From positions 20,257,438 to 20,321,437 of the forward strand of contig CM069598.1 of NCBI GenBank assembly GCA_035771175.1: a stretch of DNA of 64,000 nt, given 5' to 3'. The stretch is from Paratinospora sagittata. Its lineage: Eukaryota > Streptophyta > Magnoliopsida > Ranunculales > Menispermaceae. The notes beneath the pieces were generated by a model, which was not told where the DNA came from, searched no databases, and saw only the letters and a program-made list of their open reading frames with translations. Each line of letters begins with the position of its first letter. The first letter of the stretch is position 1. Of this stretch, positions 44,627 to 56,276 are shown piece by piece. Both the position numbers and the translations under genes were made by a program.

Positions 44627-45792
44627 CTATCTAGATGCATATGCCACCACTCTACCATCCTGCATCAACACACATCCCAGTCCCAAGAGTGATTCATCCG
44701 TGAAAATTACCAACTTTTTTCCAGGCTTTGGAAGAATAAACACTTGAGTTGTAGTCAGTTTCTTTTTCAACTCACTGAAAGCTTTCTCATAGGCATCCGT
44801 CCAAGTGAACGCCACATTCTTCTGAGTCAGCTTGGTCAACGGTGCGACTATTGTGGAAAAGTCTTTCACAAACTTTCTGTAATAGCCAGTTGAACCCAGG
44901 AAACTACGAATCTCTGTCACTATGGTAGATATTGGCCAACCAATGTTTGCCTCAACCTTAGCAGAATCAACTGAGATATTGTTCGCACTAACTACATGAC
45001 CCAAGAATTTCACCTTGGTCATCCATAAGTCACACTTGCTAAACTTGGCATACAGCCTATGCTCCAACAATGTCTGTAATGTAACTCTGAGGTGACGCTC
45101 ATGATCATCCCTAGTCTTAGAGTAGACTAGGATATCACCCATGAAGACTATAATAAACTGGTCGAGATACGGTCTGAATACCCTCTGCATCAGGTCCATG
45201 AATATGGCTAGTGCATTAGTCAACCACCATGAACTCGTAATGTCCATATCTCGTCTGGAAAACAATCTTCGATACATCCTCATCCCTAATCCTCAATTGA
45301 TGGTACCCATACCTCAAGTCTATCTACGAAAAGAACTTGACTCCAATCAATTGGTCAAACAACTCATCAATGCATGGAAGAGGATACTTGTTCTTTACAG
45401 TCACCTTGTTCAGCTGACGGTAATCCATGCACAATCTGAGACTTCTGTCCTTCTTGTTGACAAACAACACAGGTGCTCCTGAAGGTGACATACTAGGGGT
45501 AATGAAACCTTGCCTATCAACTCATCTAGTTGGGCTCTGAGTTCATTCAACTTTTTTGGTGCTATTCAATAAGGTGGACTAGAAATGGGTTTCGTCCCTG
45601 GCATTAGCTCAATGATAAAATCTACCTCCCATTTAAGTGGTAAGCCAGGTAACTCATCAGGAAAAACATTTGGGTACTCATAGACCACAAGGATGCCTAC
45701 TAGTTGAACGCTCTGTCCCATATCATCCGCTGGCCTCATACTAGCCACCATAGTAATCTCCTCATCGGTGGCTAATCTACCCTGGGTAGGTT
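44627..45792 (-). pseudogene. pol: Reverse transcriptase of G4
   Basis: On -: LPLKWEVDFIIELMPGTKPI before the finger domain, [35 protein letters not shown], then a catalytic box reading IIVFMGDILVYS (45134-45145), where the first Asp is Gly. Then KCDLWMTKVKFLGHVVSANN and the RNase H start KLVIFTDESLLGLGCVLMQ. Stops and a frame change near 45240 break it. The right end at 45792 is where solo LTR S3 entered. Confidence 0.88.
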
Positions 45793-46500
45793 GTGGCGAC
45801 CATGCACCCCGGACCACCAACCCCGCAGGGAATGCCGGGGCGGGACGCTCGGCGTAGGCATCTCCGACCACTCCTCAACTCCCGTGAGGTGGTTGAGACC
45901 CTACGAGCCTTATCTCAAACAACGACATAATATCAAAAGGTATTAAACAAAATTACCCACAGTATTAATCATCAAAGACAAGAGATAATCCATAAAAATG
46001 AACCATAAATAAAATCATAATCCCTACAGTCCATTAAAATTGACATACACAAAAAAGTCCAAAATTGTGGGTACAAATAAAAATCGTCATATGCCCACAT
46101 GGTCTATCTAACAAGTCCCAACTCACCCATACTACAATGTGGTAAGTGTTATAATTACATAATCCAAAATATAATACTTCATAACTTAAAACACAATTCA
46201 ATCAAAATGCCTCTCAACTCACATCGAGGCCTTGGATTCTCTCGCAGGCAAAGCCCTCAAGATATGACTACTCCTTTGCCCTTATTCAGGACAGAAGGAC
46301 CTGAAAGAGGAAAATGAAGGTGAGCCAACGGTGCCCAGTGAATAGAATTCAAATATTCTATCAATACTCATCAATAAATATCATGTATGCATGTCAATGT
46401 GTAGCATGATTAAAAGCTCATAACATATAGATATCAAGCATTTATAATAAGTTCGATGCAAGTAAAAGTTTATCAATTTGGATCCACATTCCACATGCAT

Positions 46501-46604
46501 TGGGTTACTAGTGCACGTCTATTTCACCGTACCGTTGACCCCAATCATGTTTATTTGGGGTTACTAGTGCACGTCTATTTCACCGCACCGTTGACCCCAA
46601 TCAT
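46501..46604. repeat. 56-base tandem pair in S3
   Basis: TGGGTTACTAGTGCACGTCT through CCGTTGACCCCAATCAT is present twice, at 46501 and 46557, with one internal difference (CCGTACC against CCGCACC). Confidence 0.9.
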
Positions 46605-47689
46605 TTTCTTTCCTAAAACCCTCCTATGACAAGGTTAAGTCCCCCTATTAGCCAGATAGATGGGCCCAACCAAAGTCATAAGGTTTTCTCAAATCAATGC
46701 ATCATTCAAAACATTAGAACACATTCATGCTTTCAACATACAATATATATAAGGGATATGATGACATAAAAGATATAATCATAAATGAAGTCTACTCACA
46801 ACCAAGCCTCACGAGAGTATTTAACCACACACGACCACCAAACCGAATCAACCCAATGAAGATCCTGAAACATTCATCAATATCCTACTATACATCAATT
46901 TATATGCTCAATCACATAGACATTACACATCAACCCTAAATCAGCCCACATATAGACAATAGGCCTAAATCTCATCTAATCCCATCATTCAACTCAAATC
47001 ACATGACTTAGGCCTCTAATGCATAGTTCTCATACATAAACCATTCTATTAATCAAAAATACTGATTTTCAATTCCTTAGGCATAAACATGCCCAAATTG
47101 GGTCACTTGATCACAAGTAGGCCTAACCCATGATATGGTCACAACTACCAAATCAGTAGCATAATCAACCCTAATCATGCTTAATTAAACATAAGTTGCA
47201 TCAATTCAATGATTCTAGGCCAAAAGCATCAAAAGCCCTAAAATATGAAATTTTCCATACTTAGGCCATATTGTCGATTTACACTAGGTCACCATGTTCA
47301 GCCATGTATATCACTGATTTTGCATCATGGGTTCATCAACAATGGCAACTAGGTCAACATAGTTGACATGCAAGCTATTTGGAAAGGTCTAAGTTCATAT
47401 TCTAAATTTGGGTCTAATACAAGCAACCCTACCAATTCTTCATTTAATATTCGGTTCAGATGTATCAATCTACCAACAGAAATATGTAATCACAAAATCA
47501 ACCGTACAGATTGAATTATGTGAAGAAACAAAAACTTTGTCCAAACACCAGCCCAATCAAATGGTGGACCGAAAAGATAAGTATCTTTGATGAACAAGTC
47601 TCTAATCAGACAATTTCTCCTTTCCTGCTGCAAATACTCAAACTCAGATGACTATATCACACAACATACTTAAATCATAAACATCTCCA

Positions 47690-48045
47690 CCTTCCAGAAT
47701 ACATAAATATCGGTTGTAAACTACATACCCAAATTTGATATCCATCCAACGATAGATTGAGGAGATCTATAAGTTTGACCGAAACGGCGCGAGAAATCTA
47801 GACTTTCCGACTAGATTTGTTTGAGAGGTCAGATCTCTTAGACGAAACCACTAATCAAGATCTTCACCGTTCAGAATTCCGAAATAGCTGTTTTAAACTA
47901 CATACCCAAATTTTATATCCATCCAACGGTAGATTGAGGAGATCTATTAGTTTGAGAAACATAGCGCGAGAAATCTAGACTTTCCGACCAGCTTGGTTTG
48001 AGAGGTTAGATCTCTTAGAAGAAACCTCAAATCAAGATCTTCACT
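47690..48045. repeat. 177-base tandem pair in S3
   Basis: Two direct copies, each with ACTACATACCCAAATTT, TATCCATCCAACG-TAGATTG, GCGCGAGAAATCTAGACTTT and a GATCTCTTAGA end. A partial third start (ATCTTCACTGTTCAGAAT) follows at about 48036. No frame is maintained. Confidence 0.88.
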
Positions 48046-48724
48046 GTTCAGAATGCAGAACCATAAGCTACGAACTTGCTGACAAAATTTGAGCTTAATC
48101 TGACCATAAATCCCGACGATCCAACTCTTTGATGAAAACGTTGCAGAGATTTTCCTCCTGCAACTCCCTCTTTCTTTCTCTTCTTCTTTCCTTTCTCTTC
48201 TTTTCTTTTATTTTTTTCCTTTCTCTCCACTCACCTCACTTTCTAGCACTTCCTTAATTCCCTCCACTCACCTCACTTTCTAGCACATTCTTGGATAAGA
48301 GAAGTGGGCATGGGACACTTGTCCACTTTCATGCACCAACCTTCACATGTGTTGGTCTCATACTACCCATACCAACCACATGTACTTTAACCAATCTCAT
48401 GCTTCCATGTATTTTAAATGTCCAATCCATTTAATACACCAAATTTTCATTCTCATTTATCCTTTTATTCAATCAATCCTAACCCATATCAATTCATGGT
48501 TTAATGGACCCATGCATAAATAATAACATATGCATTATACTTTAATTTAACATGACCCATATACAATTTATAATACACATATTTATATATACATTATCAA
48601 GCATCAACTATACAAACATTAAACAACCATCAAACAAACACCAACCATATCAAGGCAACACATAGAGTTTGGGGAAAGTGCAATTGGGTTATGGGCTAGA
48701 TGAAATAATTTTCGGGGCGCCACA

Positions 48725-49216
48725 TACATAAGGCCTTTTTATCACACCCTGGGTTGCAATTGGGTTATGGACAACCCTCTTGCCAAAGAAATCAGTGTGA
48801 GCGTGATATGCTGCCAGCCAATCCATACCCAATATGGCATTGAACTTGAGGAATTCTAAGACTCTAAAGTCAACAGTCATCTCATGGTCCTCGAATCTAA
48901 CTATGCATCCCACACATACCATGTTAGGGTAAATCCTTTCCCCTACTACCATACTCAAAATCAAAGGACTACTAGTCCTAACAGGAGATAATCTCAATCT
49001 ATCTACCGCACTACCAGAAATAAATGAGAGAGTAGAACCAACATCAATCAAAACATACATCATAGTATCACAGATGTCGATCGTACCTTCAATCAAATGC
49101 TTGCTAGCCTTTGGATCTGCTTGTGTCACAGCTCTGGCCTGCTCTCTGCTAGCAACTGGCATAGGACTGAACTGACCAACAGATGCCCTCAAATGACACT
49201 AATTCCTCTTGTGCCC
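48725..49216 (-). pseudogene. pol: Protease of G4
   Basis: On -: RASVGQFSPMPVASREQARA linker, then a retropepsin-like domain with MYVLIDVGSTLSFISG, where active enzymes have D-S/T-G, so the second residue is changed to Val. Then SPLILSMVVGERIYPNMVC, FNAILGMDWLAAYHAH and the KRVVHNPIATQGVIKRPYV end, at which S3 is inserted. The frame is open for about 155 codons. Confidence 0.87.
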
Positions 49217-50246
49217 CTAAGCTTTGCAACCAAAATAAACTATAGGTCTCGGCGCTTTAGGTGCCGAAGATACAACCTGTGACTCTGCCCCGACCGTCTC
49301 TTGTCTACTATATCTCACTGAACTCTGCTGCTGGGGTCGGCCCGAACTCTGAACACTTTGGCCTACAGCTGGTGGTGCAACTGTCACTGGAGCAGAAGCT
49401 ACTAATGCCTCGTACCCGCTGCCACCAAACCTCTGCCTCTTGTTCATCTAGTTCTTCTTCTTGCCATAATACTTAACCTCTGACCCTGTTGGCTGTGCCT
49501 GAACTGAAGGAGCTGCAGGTGCCTGGATTGTGACTGATGTCCTCCTTCTAAAGTTAACCTCTGCAGTATCAAAATCAGATGCCTGCATCATCGCCTAAGC
49601 GAGTGCCAAACCCTAACGAATACGGTCACAAAATTAGTCCCACATCCTCTGCATACGTAAGTAGTCAGTCGACACCATCTCTAGAGCAAAGAGTGCCAAC
49701 CGTTTAAACTCCTGCTCATACTCCTCTCTCTGACCTCGGGTAGAACTCCTCATAGAACAGTTCCTTGAACCTAGTCCAAGTCTAGATCTCGTCAACCATA
49801 CAGTCCAGTCTTCTCCACCAATCATCAGCCTTATCTACAAGTTTGAATCCGACCAATCTCATCCTATAGGCCTCAAAAGCATGCATATCACTGAATATGG
49901 TCTCCATCCTCCTAAGCCATCTCTCAGTTGTCTCAATACAAAAGCCTCCAGCAAACTCATTCGGGCCTCGAATCTTGAAAGCCTTCATGACCCTCTCATA
50001 CCTCTCTGCCTCAGTCCTCTGCTCTCCAGCCCCCACAGCCTCAGCCTGAACTACAGCTAGTCCAACCTTGTCTCCCATGACCGTACCAACACTGTTGTGC
50101 TCCCCCTCAACTTGAACACCTTATTGGGGAGGCCTATTGCCCTGAACCTGGGCAAGTAATGCCAATATTTGGGTATGTTGCTGCTGAATCTGGGTCTGAG
50201 TAGCGAGTAAGGCCTCAATATGCCTAAACCTATCATCTGGGTCCAT
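49217..50246 (-). pseudogene. gag: gag of G4
   Basis: Starts MDPDDRFRHIEALLATQTQI (ATG 50246-50244), with a Gln-rich helix. The capsid-type domain follows: KAFKIRGPNEFAGGFCIETT, ERWLRRMETIFSDM and DDWWRRL (about 49780-50010). Further parts of the domain are frame-shifted near 49790. A linker rich in Gln, Val and Ala leads to a decayed zinc knuckle with Tyr for the first Cys and stops inside it (VYFGCKA-stop-GHKRN). Stops at 50121 and elsewhere disable it. Confidence 0.85.
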
Positions 50247-50428
50247 GGTCAATCCCGAATTTCCCCCTCTTGTAAATCTAAAATTCACAAATAAGGAAAA
50301 GCTCAATTAGGATCACAATCCATGAGAGTTGTTATCGCTAAGATAACTACCCATAATCATACCCATAAAAGCAATCATAATATCATATAAGTCTTTTATT
50401 CTTTTCTAAGGTTTTTAAACCTAAACCT

Positions 50429-50441
50429 GGCTCTGATACCA
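50429..50441 (-). other. Primer binding site, initiator tRNA-Met (G4)
   Basis: GGCTCTGATACCA on + is TGGTATCAGAGCC on -, four bases from the 5' LTR end at 50446. This fixes G4 orientation as - with its 5' LTR on the right. Confidence 0.93.
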
Positions 50442-50445
50442 AAGT

Positions 50446-51239
50446 TGTCACGACCCACCACCAGTGACGTCATGACCGACACGAAAACCCCGGGTATATC
50501 CTCCCTCCATACACCCGGCGTCCCGTCAGCGTAATTTAAACAACCTAATAAACACATAAACTCACATCACAACACTATCCAAACAAAGATATAATCAAAA
50601 CAACATGATATAATTACATCTCCAAAAATGACAAATATAAAATTCCATAAGTCCAAAATATACAAACCATACCTAACCATAAATACATCTCATCTATGTG
50701 TTAAGTATATACAATAGGTGTTATTTAGTACATATTTAATAAAATACAAAGAAATGTACTAAACACCTACGTCACCAAAAGCCGGGAAGCTCAACGCAAC
50801 TTAGTCTTTCCCTTCCCCTTCCTATCAGAACCTGAAATGATAAGAATGAGGAGTGAGCTACAACAAGCTCAGTGAATATTTTCTACAAGTGGAAATATAC
50901 ATGCATCTAGATAAAACATGGTAAAAGCTCATCAAAGCAATTTAAATAACATGGTGATATACAAGATCATATACATGCTAAACATAAGGCATCATGTCAA
51001 TATTCAAGACAAATGCATTTCATTTTCTAAACATGTAATATGCAATCCTAGACACCTCCTGAGTAAAAAGTAATCAAGAGCTTGAACGCTCGACACCCAA
51101 TGCCTGATTGAACTTCCTTACCCCTATTCTATTAGAATTTTTGGGATTGTATGAACCATAGGATCCGCCCACCAAGACAAGTACCATGCCTAGGCGAATC
51201 CTAACATACACAATCCATAAAATTCATCTGCCAGGTTCA
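50446..51239 (-). mobile_element. G4 5' LTR, segment next to the PBS
   Basis: TGTCACGACCCACCACC at 50446 is the LTR end on -. Nearly identical to 28078-28700. Interrupted at 51240 by solo LTR S4 and resumed at 54072. Confidence 0.93.
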
Positions 51240-51779
51240 TGTTAACCTAAGCGGTTCATCACTTAGCACGTCCCTAAGTATACTTGATGAAGTATATTTT
51301 GATAATCACAAACGAAATCTCTTTCGGTGCTAACGAGATTTATTCAAGAACCTATCTCAGCACCTCGGGAAAGCAAAAAGCTAAAGAATGATTCAATCAA
51401 GGAACTCACGGTCATATTAGACGTTCAAGATCGTTTCAATCAAAAGACTTCAAAGATCATATCCTAATTTCAAGATCTCATCTCGATCAACGTTCAAGAC
51501 ATTCAACTCAAGCTCGAAGTTCATTGAAAACCTTATAATGATAGGATTTAAAGATTGTGAGAAAATGATAAATACGCGGTATTTAAGGTATATATTTCTC
51601 TAATCGATATTGCTCAAACGTTTTCCAAAACCATGCACAATTCACTTGCATACTTGCATGTTTTGATGTTACGTTTTACGATATTTCAAATGAAGAGTTG
51701 GATTTATGTTTAATTTGAAATTTATCAGGTTTTTGTGCGCATTCATCGTATTTTTAATCGCGAGTCAAAACTATGTTTC

Positions 51780-52440
51780 TAGAGTATTTCAAGACGCTAA
51801 TAAGTTAGCAGCGCTCTCCTGAACTTGATAAGTCAGGATGCTGATAACATTCAAGGTTGAATTCAACTAATTCATCCGGACGCTTACTTGTTAGTAGTTG
51901 CCTCCCTATTAGTCAACCTCTGTCGTTGTCAGGACGCTGACTCATCATCAGCTTATTGAAAGATTTCTAAGTTCTTCAAAGAATCCATCTTTGAGGACAC
52001 TGATAGTTATAAGTTGAATAAACTATCATGACACTACCTGGATAGGAGCGCCCTCACCTTTGAGAATTAACTTAATAACTTTCAGGACGTTGATTGTCCT
52101 TCAGCACACTTAGTATTATTTTTCAAATGCTTTAAATGTCAGGACGCTTACATAGGTGTAGCGCCCTCATGTTGTGTTTTATGTTTTAAAAGGTAGGACG
52201 CTTACTCGAAAAAGTAGAGCCCTCACGCACTTATTTATTTTAAAACAAAATAGGACGTTAACTGTTCATTAGTGTCCTCAGGGTTAAGTCACTTCTATCA
52301 CAAAAAAAGTCAGGACGCTTACAAGTCAGTAACGCCTTCACTTCATTGTTCAGCGGGACGCTTGTACTTAATGAGCGCCCTCAAGGAACAAAACGACAAA
52401 GTTGATATTATGCGTCAAGACGCTAATTCAACAACTGTCA
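51780..52440 (+). repeat. Array of GGACGCT / AGCGCCCTC inverted motifs in S4
   Basis: About ten motif pairs such as CAGGACGCTTAC ... GTAGCGCCCTCA and GGGACGCTTGT ... GAGCGCCCTCA, spaced 50-90 bases apart. Each pair is an imperfect inverted repeat across a short loop, separated by AT-rich DNA. Homologous to 35455-36110. Confidence 0.75.
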
Positions 52441-53469
52441 CTGTTCTAGCAAGTACACTATATCAGTCTACTTTTTCAAAATAGAACTTTGCACTGAGTC
52501 CTTTTTAGATTTATCAGAGATCTTCTCTAATACATAAATTAAGTTTTTCTAAAACTTTTCTTTTTCATGAAATCTGAAAAGAACCAGAATGTTAATGAAA
52601 ATTACAATTGCCATTTTCATATAACATTCTAGCCATTGTGTGAACCAGAACGTTCACACGGTATTTGAATTTCAAATTTCTAACAGCTATTGTCTACCAG
52701 GTCTATAAATACCAACACTGTGAATCAAACAACTTGCCGATAATTTTTATTGTGCCAAGAACTTTTTGAATGTTAGTCAATGTTTAATCTTTCAAAATGT
52801 TTTTCAAATGCACTAAGTTTTCAAAGTATTCTTCACTGATACTTTAGTTAGTCAATAAATTTTTATATTGAGCTTCAATTATATTCTATCTTTGAAAATC
52901 TATTTTGATCTGGTTTCTACTCAAATTCTCAGCCTGGATTTATACTTATTTTCAATCATGTTGATGAAGGAATTTGAGAAATAGTTAATGAGAAATACAG
53001 TTGTACTTGATTTCATATCTTAAGTTTTGTATTGAACTATATCAATAGTTGTGTTAACTACTGAACACTATACCAGAAGTTTTCATGTTTATATACTATA
53101 TCTATTTTGAAAACTGTCTGTGTCTACGATTTACACTGCTCCTGCATTTTCTACGTCAATGTTTAATTGGTATCATAATATTTTCGAAAAAACACTTAAT
53201 TGATTTGCATATCATACGCTTTTCTAAACTGCACTTGAGCAATACCGAACATTGAAAGGTAAAGGACTGTAAGTGTATTTCCACTTAGCATTACATATTC
53301 CAATTTATACATCTTTGTAATGCTATGCACATGAGCTTAATTGTAAAGTGTTCTACTTTGTTAGAACCAACATTATTAGTTTGTATTGTAATGTTGGTGT
53401 GTTTCAGGATTGAAATAACCTGGACAAGTGAATGTAGTTCACTTAATGATTTTAGGTTTGAAATCATGT

Positions 53470-53850
53470 TAAGGTTCATCCTCACCTGTAAGTAGGAAAC
53501 CAGTTCATCCTCATCCCGTAAAAGGATTGGTTCGTCTTTAACCTGTAAAAGGATAGGTTATCTCTAAATCTGTAAAAGAGAAACGGTTCTTCCTTATCCC
53601 GCAAAAGGAAAATGGTTCTTCCTTATCCCGTAAAAGAAAAAATGGTTCTTCCTTATCCCGTAAAAGGAAAATGGTTCTTCCTTATCCAGCAAAAGGAAAA
53701 CAGTTCTTCCTTATCCAGTAGAAGGAACATGGGTTTTTTCTCATCCCGAAAAAAGGAAATACAGTTCATCCTTAGCCCGTAAAAGGATATGTTTGTCTTA
53801 AACCTATAAAAGGGCATGTATAACGGTTTGGTTCTCACCCGTAAGAGAAT
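53470..53850 (+). repeat. Stem-loop minisatellite in S4
   Basis: About eleven units of 26-32 bases. Core form: TTCCTTATCCCGTAAAAGGAA. Other units change both stem arms together: ATCCT...AGGAT, TCTCT...AGAGA, TTCTC...GAGAA. The loop stays near ATCCCGTAA or AACCTGTAA. Five central units are almost identical, so part of the array is a recent expansion, while the outer units are older and diverged. Confidence 0.85.
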
Positions 53851-54071
53851 CAATTAGTGGATTGAGAAAATCCTAATCGGAAGATTAGGTAGTGGACGTA
53901 GGCTTAGCCGAACCACTATAAATCCTAGTGTGTTTTACGTTATGCACTTTCTTTGAGGTTAGTATATGCATTTAGTTTGAATGTACCAATGTATATCACT
54001 AAGTCATTAGAAAAGATTAAAATTGACCATTACGCCCAATTCAGCCCCCTCTTGGGTGGACCAACAGTCCA

Positions 54072-56093
54072 CAATTAGGGATCACCATCTAGCCCAATGG
54101 AATTCCCTAGAAATTCATACTAGGAGATCCACCCAATTGCTAACCCTATTAGACTTGGCTCAAATTCATTTCATGAATTATTAAAACATGCATAACACAT
54201 ATATATATCAATTCAAAACACTTTATATAATGCAATGCCACATATAGAAATCAAATGTAAAGAAACACTCACAATTGATTGCCTAGACTTAGGCAATCTA
54301 AATCCAACCAAGACTAGGCACTTCAACCTCAATTGGCACAATTGGGGATAATTGGATCAATCACAAACCCTGCACATACATAGGTTCATTCATCATTAAA
54401 ATCAGTCCAATTACATGCCTATTAACCATGATTAAACCCAAGTCAATAGCCAATTTTAGACCCTAAAATGATTGCACCTATGAGCTAACCCATGTAACTC
54501 AATTAAACCATTTTACATCTAATTAAACTCATTTAACCCAAAAAGAATGCATAAGGTCGATTCCCATGATCCAGCCATCATAATACAATGCATTAAATCA
54601 TAATTTGGGTCAATTAGACTAATCCTCATGTCAATTTAATCAATTGACTTAGTCTAGGCCAAAAGCCCCAAATTTGGGCAAATTCTCAAATTCATGGCCT
54701 AAGCCGAATTTGCACTACACCTAGGTTTTCTGACATTCAAAATCAGTATTTTAAACCATCATTCATCCACAATGACCCATTTAATCAACATAGATGACAT
54801 GCAATTCAAATGGAAAACCCTAAGTCCATAAACTAGGTTTAGGTCAAATACAAGGAACTCCACCAATTTCCTGCTGGAAATTGGGGGTTTCACCATTTAT
54901 GGGTTCCCAACACCACCTAGATCTACATATCTAGCATGCAAGGTCCAACTCCAACATGTGTTCTTCTACCACCCCCTTCAAATATGGGATTTGAGTGTGG
55001 AAAACACTCCTTGGATGTTGTTCTAGGTTAAGGAAGGTCATTTCCACCATTTACAAGCTTAAAGGAACACAAACAAGCAAAACCTAGGTCTAAAACCCTT
55101 CAAATCTATGGTTCATACCATTACATGGATCAAAAGAAAGCTTGAATGCATAAGCCAAAGAGATTTAAGGAAGAAAGATGGTAAAGCATACATACCTTAG
55201 GAGATTCTTGAACAAGAACACTCCAAGCCCTAGGTTTTCCTTCTTCTCTTCTTCTCCAACTCTTTTGCCCCTTTTCAAAGTGTAAAAATGAGCAAAAAGT
55301 CATCCAAATGGTTTTATAAAAGCCAAGTTGCAATTTGGGCCCACACTAAAAAAAACACACTTAAATAAAAAAAAATAGTTTCCCTGCTACAATTACTTGC
55401 ACTTAGATCATCAATTTCTTACAAACGTCTCACCAATTTAACAACTTAACCGTTCAAATTTTTATTAGTCAATTGCCAACTTTTGATAAAATTGTAGCTC
55501 AATCCAATGGTGAGAATGCGAGATCCAACCATTTGATCAAAACTGCGCAAGAAAATTCACAAATCTGAGCAGCCGTGTTTGGAATCTTATACCTCACAGT
55601 ACACAACTCCGATCAAGATCTTCACCGACCAAAATGAAGATCTATCGAAGAAGAATAATCTGCCATAATTTTAGCTCAATTGGAGCCCGGATTTAGGAGA
55701 TCAAGCCATTGATGTAATCGGTGACAAAAATTTCTACCTCTCCAAATATATATGTATATTTAAAAATTTTCAATGTTCCGCTCTTGGCCATTCCAAAATC
55801 AAAGCAAGACCTACCTTATATGAATTTTTTTGTAAAACCCATTTCGAATGCAACCCTGAGGTCCACATTGCTATCTGGGGCACGCATCTCAAGGTCATAG
55901 TCAATTTGGCCTTTTAATTCCTAAGGTACGGGCAATTGAAACATTACCGAATAGGGTCCATTTGGCTTCTAAGCCTAAGGAATTTTGAACCAACAAAATA
56001 TGTGGGGTTTCTATGAGTCATACATGTATAAATATGTGTATTTCAGTATCCTACGTGTCAAGATGATGTCAGCCTGGGGTACAGGGCATTACA
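54072..56093 (-). mobile_element. G4 5' LTR, outer segment
   Basis: Continues from CAATTAGGGATCACC and aligns with 40714-42739. It ends GGCATTACA at 56093 (TGTAATGCC on -). TAACC follows, pairing with TAATC at 28073 as the target duplication. Without S4 the LTR is about 2.8 kb, like its partner. No coding sequence. Confidence 0.92.
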
Positions 56094-56098
56094 TAACC

Positions 56099-56276
56099 CT
56101 TGTCACATCATTGACTTATACTCAAGAGATTATGTTTTAGGCCTTTGACATACAAAACATCATAAATAGAAAGAGATGAAGTGCCAACAATACCTATAAC
56201 TTCAATTTTACCTTTGCTATTGCCGCCGAAGATCACGTTCCCTCGAAGCTTGCGAGCTATGCTCAAAAAGACTACT
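56099..56276 (-). pseudogene. pol: Protease C-terminal part of C1
   Basis: On -: ARKLRGNVIFGGNSKGKIEV, a DVLYVKGLKHNLLSISQ motif, then an in-frame TGA and CDKG, continuing directly into DVSFEANRG at 28077 on the other side of G4. This is the copia protease-to-integrase transition. S5 sits at the upstream edge. Confidence 0.9.

Larger units (their letters stand above)
45793..48724 (-). mobile_element. Solo LTR S3 between protease and RT of G4
   Basis: TGTGGCGACC to GGGGCGCCACA, 2932 bases, with perfect TGTGGCG/CGCCACA inverted ends. Same family as S1 (shared termini, including ATGGGCTAGATGAAATAATT near the right end). Flanks TAGGT and TACAT agree at only three of five bases, so the target duplication is uncertain. 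It clearly separates G4 protease from RT. Inside are a 56-base tandem pair (46501-46604) and a 177-base tandem pair (about 47690-48045). No coding sequence. Confidence 0.85.
51240..54066 (+). mobile_element. Solo LTR S4 in the G4 5' LTR
   Basis: TGTTAACCTA to GGACCAACA, 2827 bases. Flanks GTTCA (51235-51239) and GTCCA (54067-54071) are a target duplication with one change. The uninterrupted site CAGGTCCACAATTAGG at 40709 in the sister LTR confirms the insertion. TATA box at 52704-52711, GGACGCT/AGCGCCCTC array at 51780-52440, hairpin minisatellite at 53470-53850, CCTAAT/ATTAGG hairpin at 53872-53889 and TAGTGG/CCACTA pairing after it. Same family as S2. Confidence 0.95.

Noticed and set aside
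48048..48230. Lysine-rich open frame on -
   Set aside because: It arises from a CTTTCTTTCTC-type low-complexity run inside solo LTR S3 and has no partner in S1.
53470..53850. CRISPR-like array (short repeats with palindromes)
   Set aside because: Units are directly adjacent with no unique spacers, and the region is inside a plant LTR.
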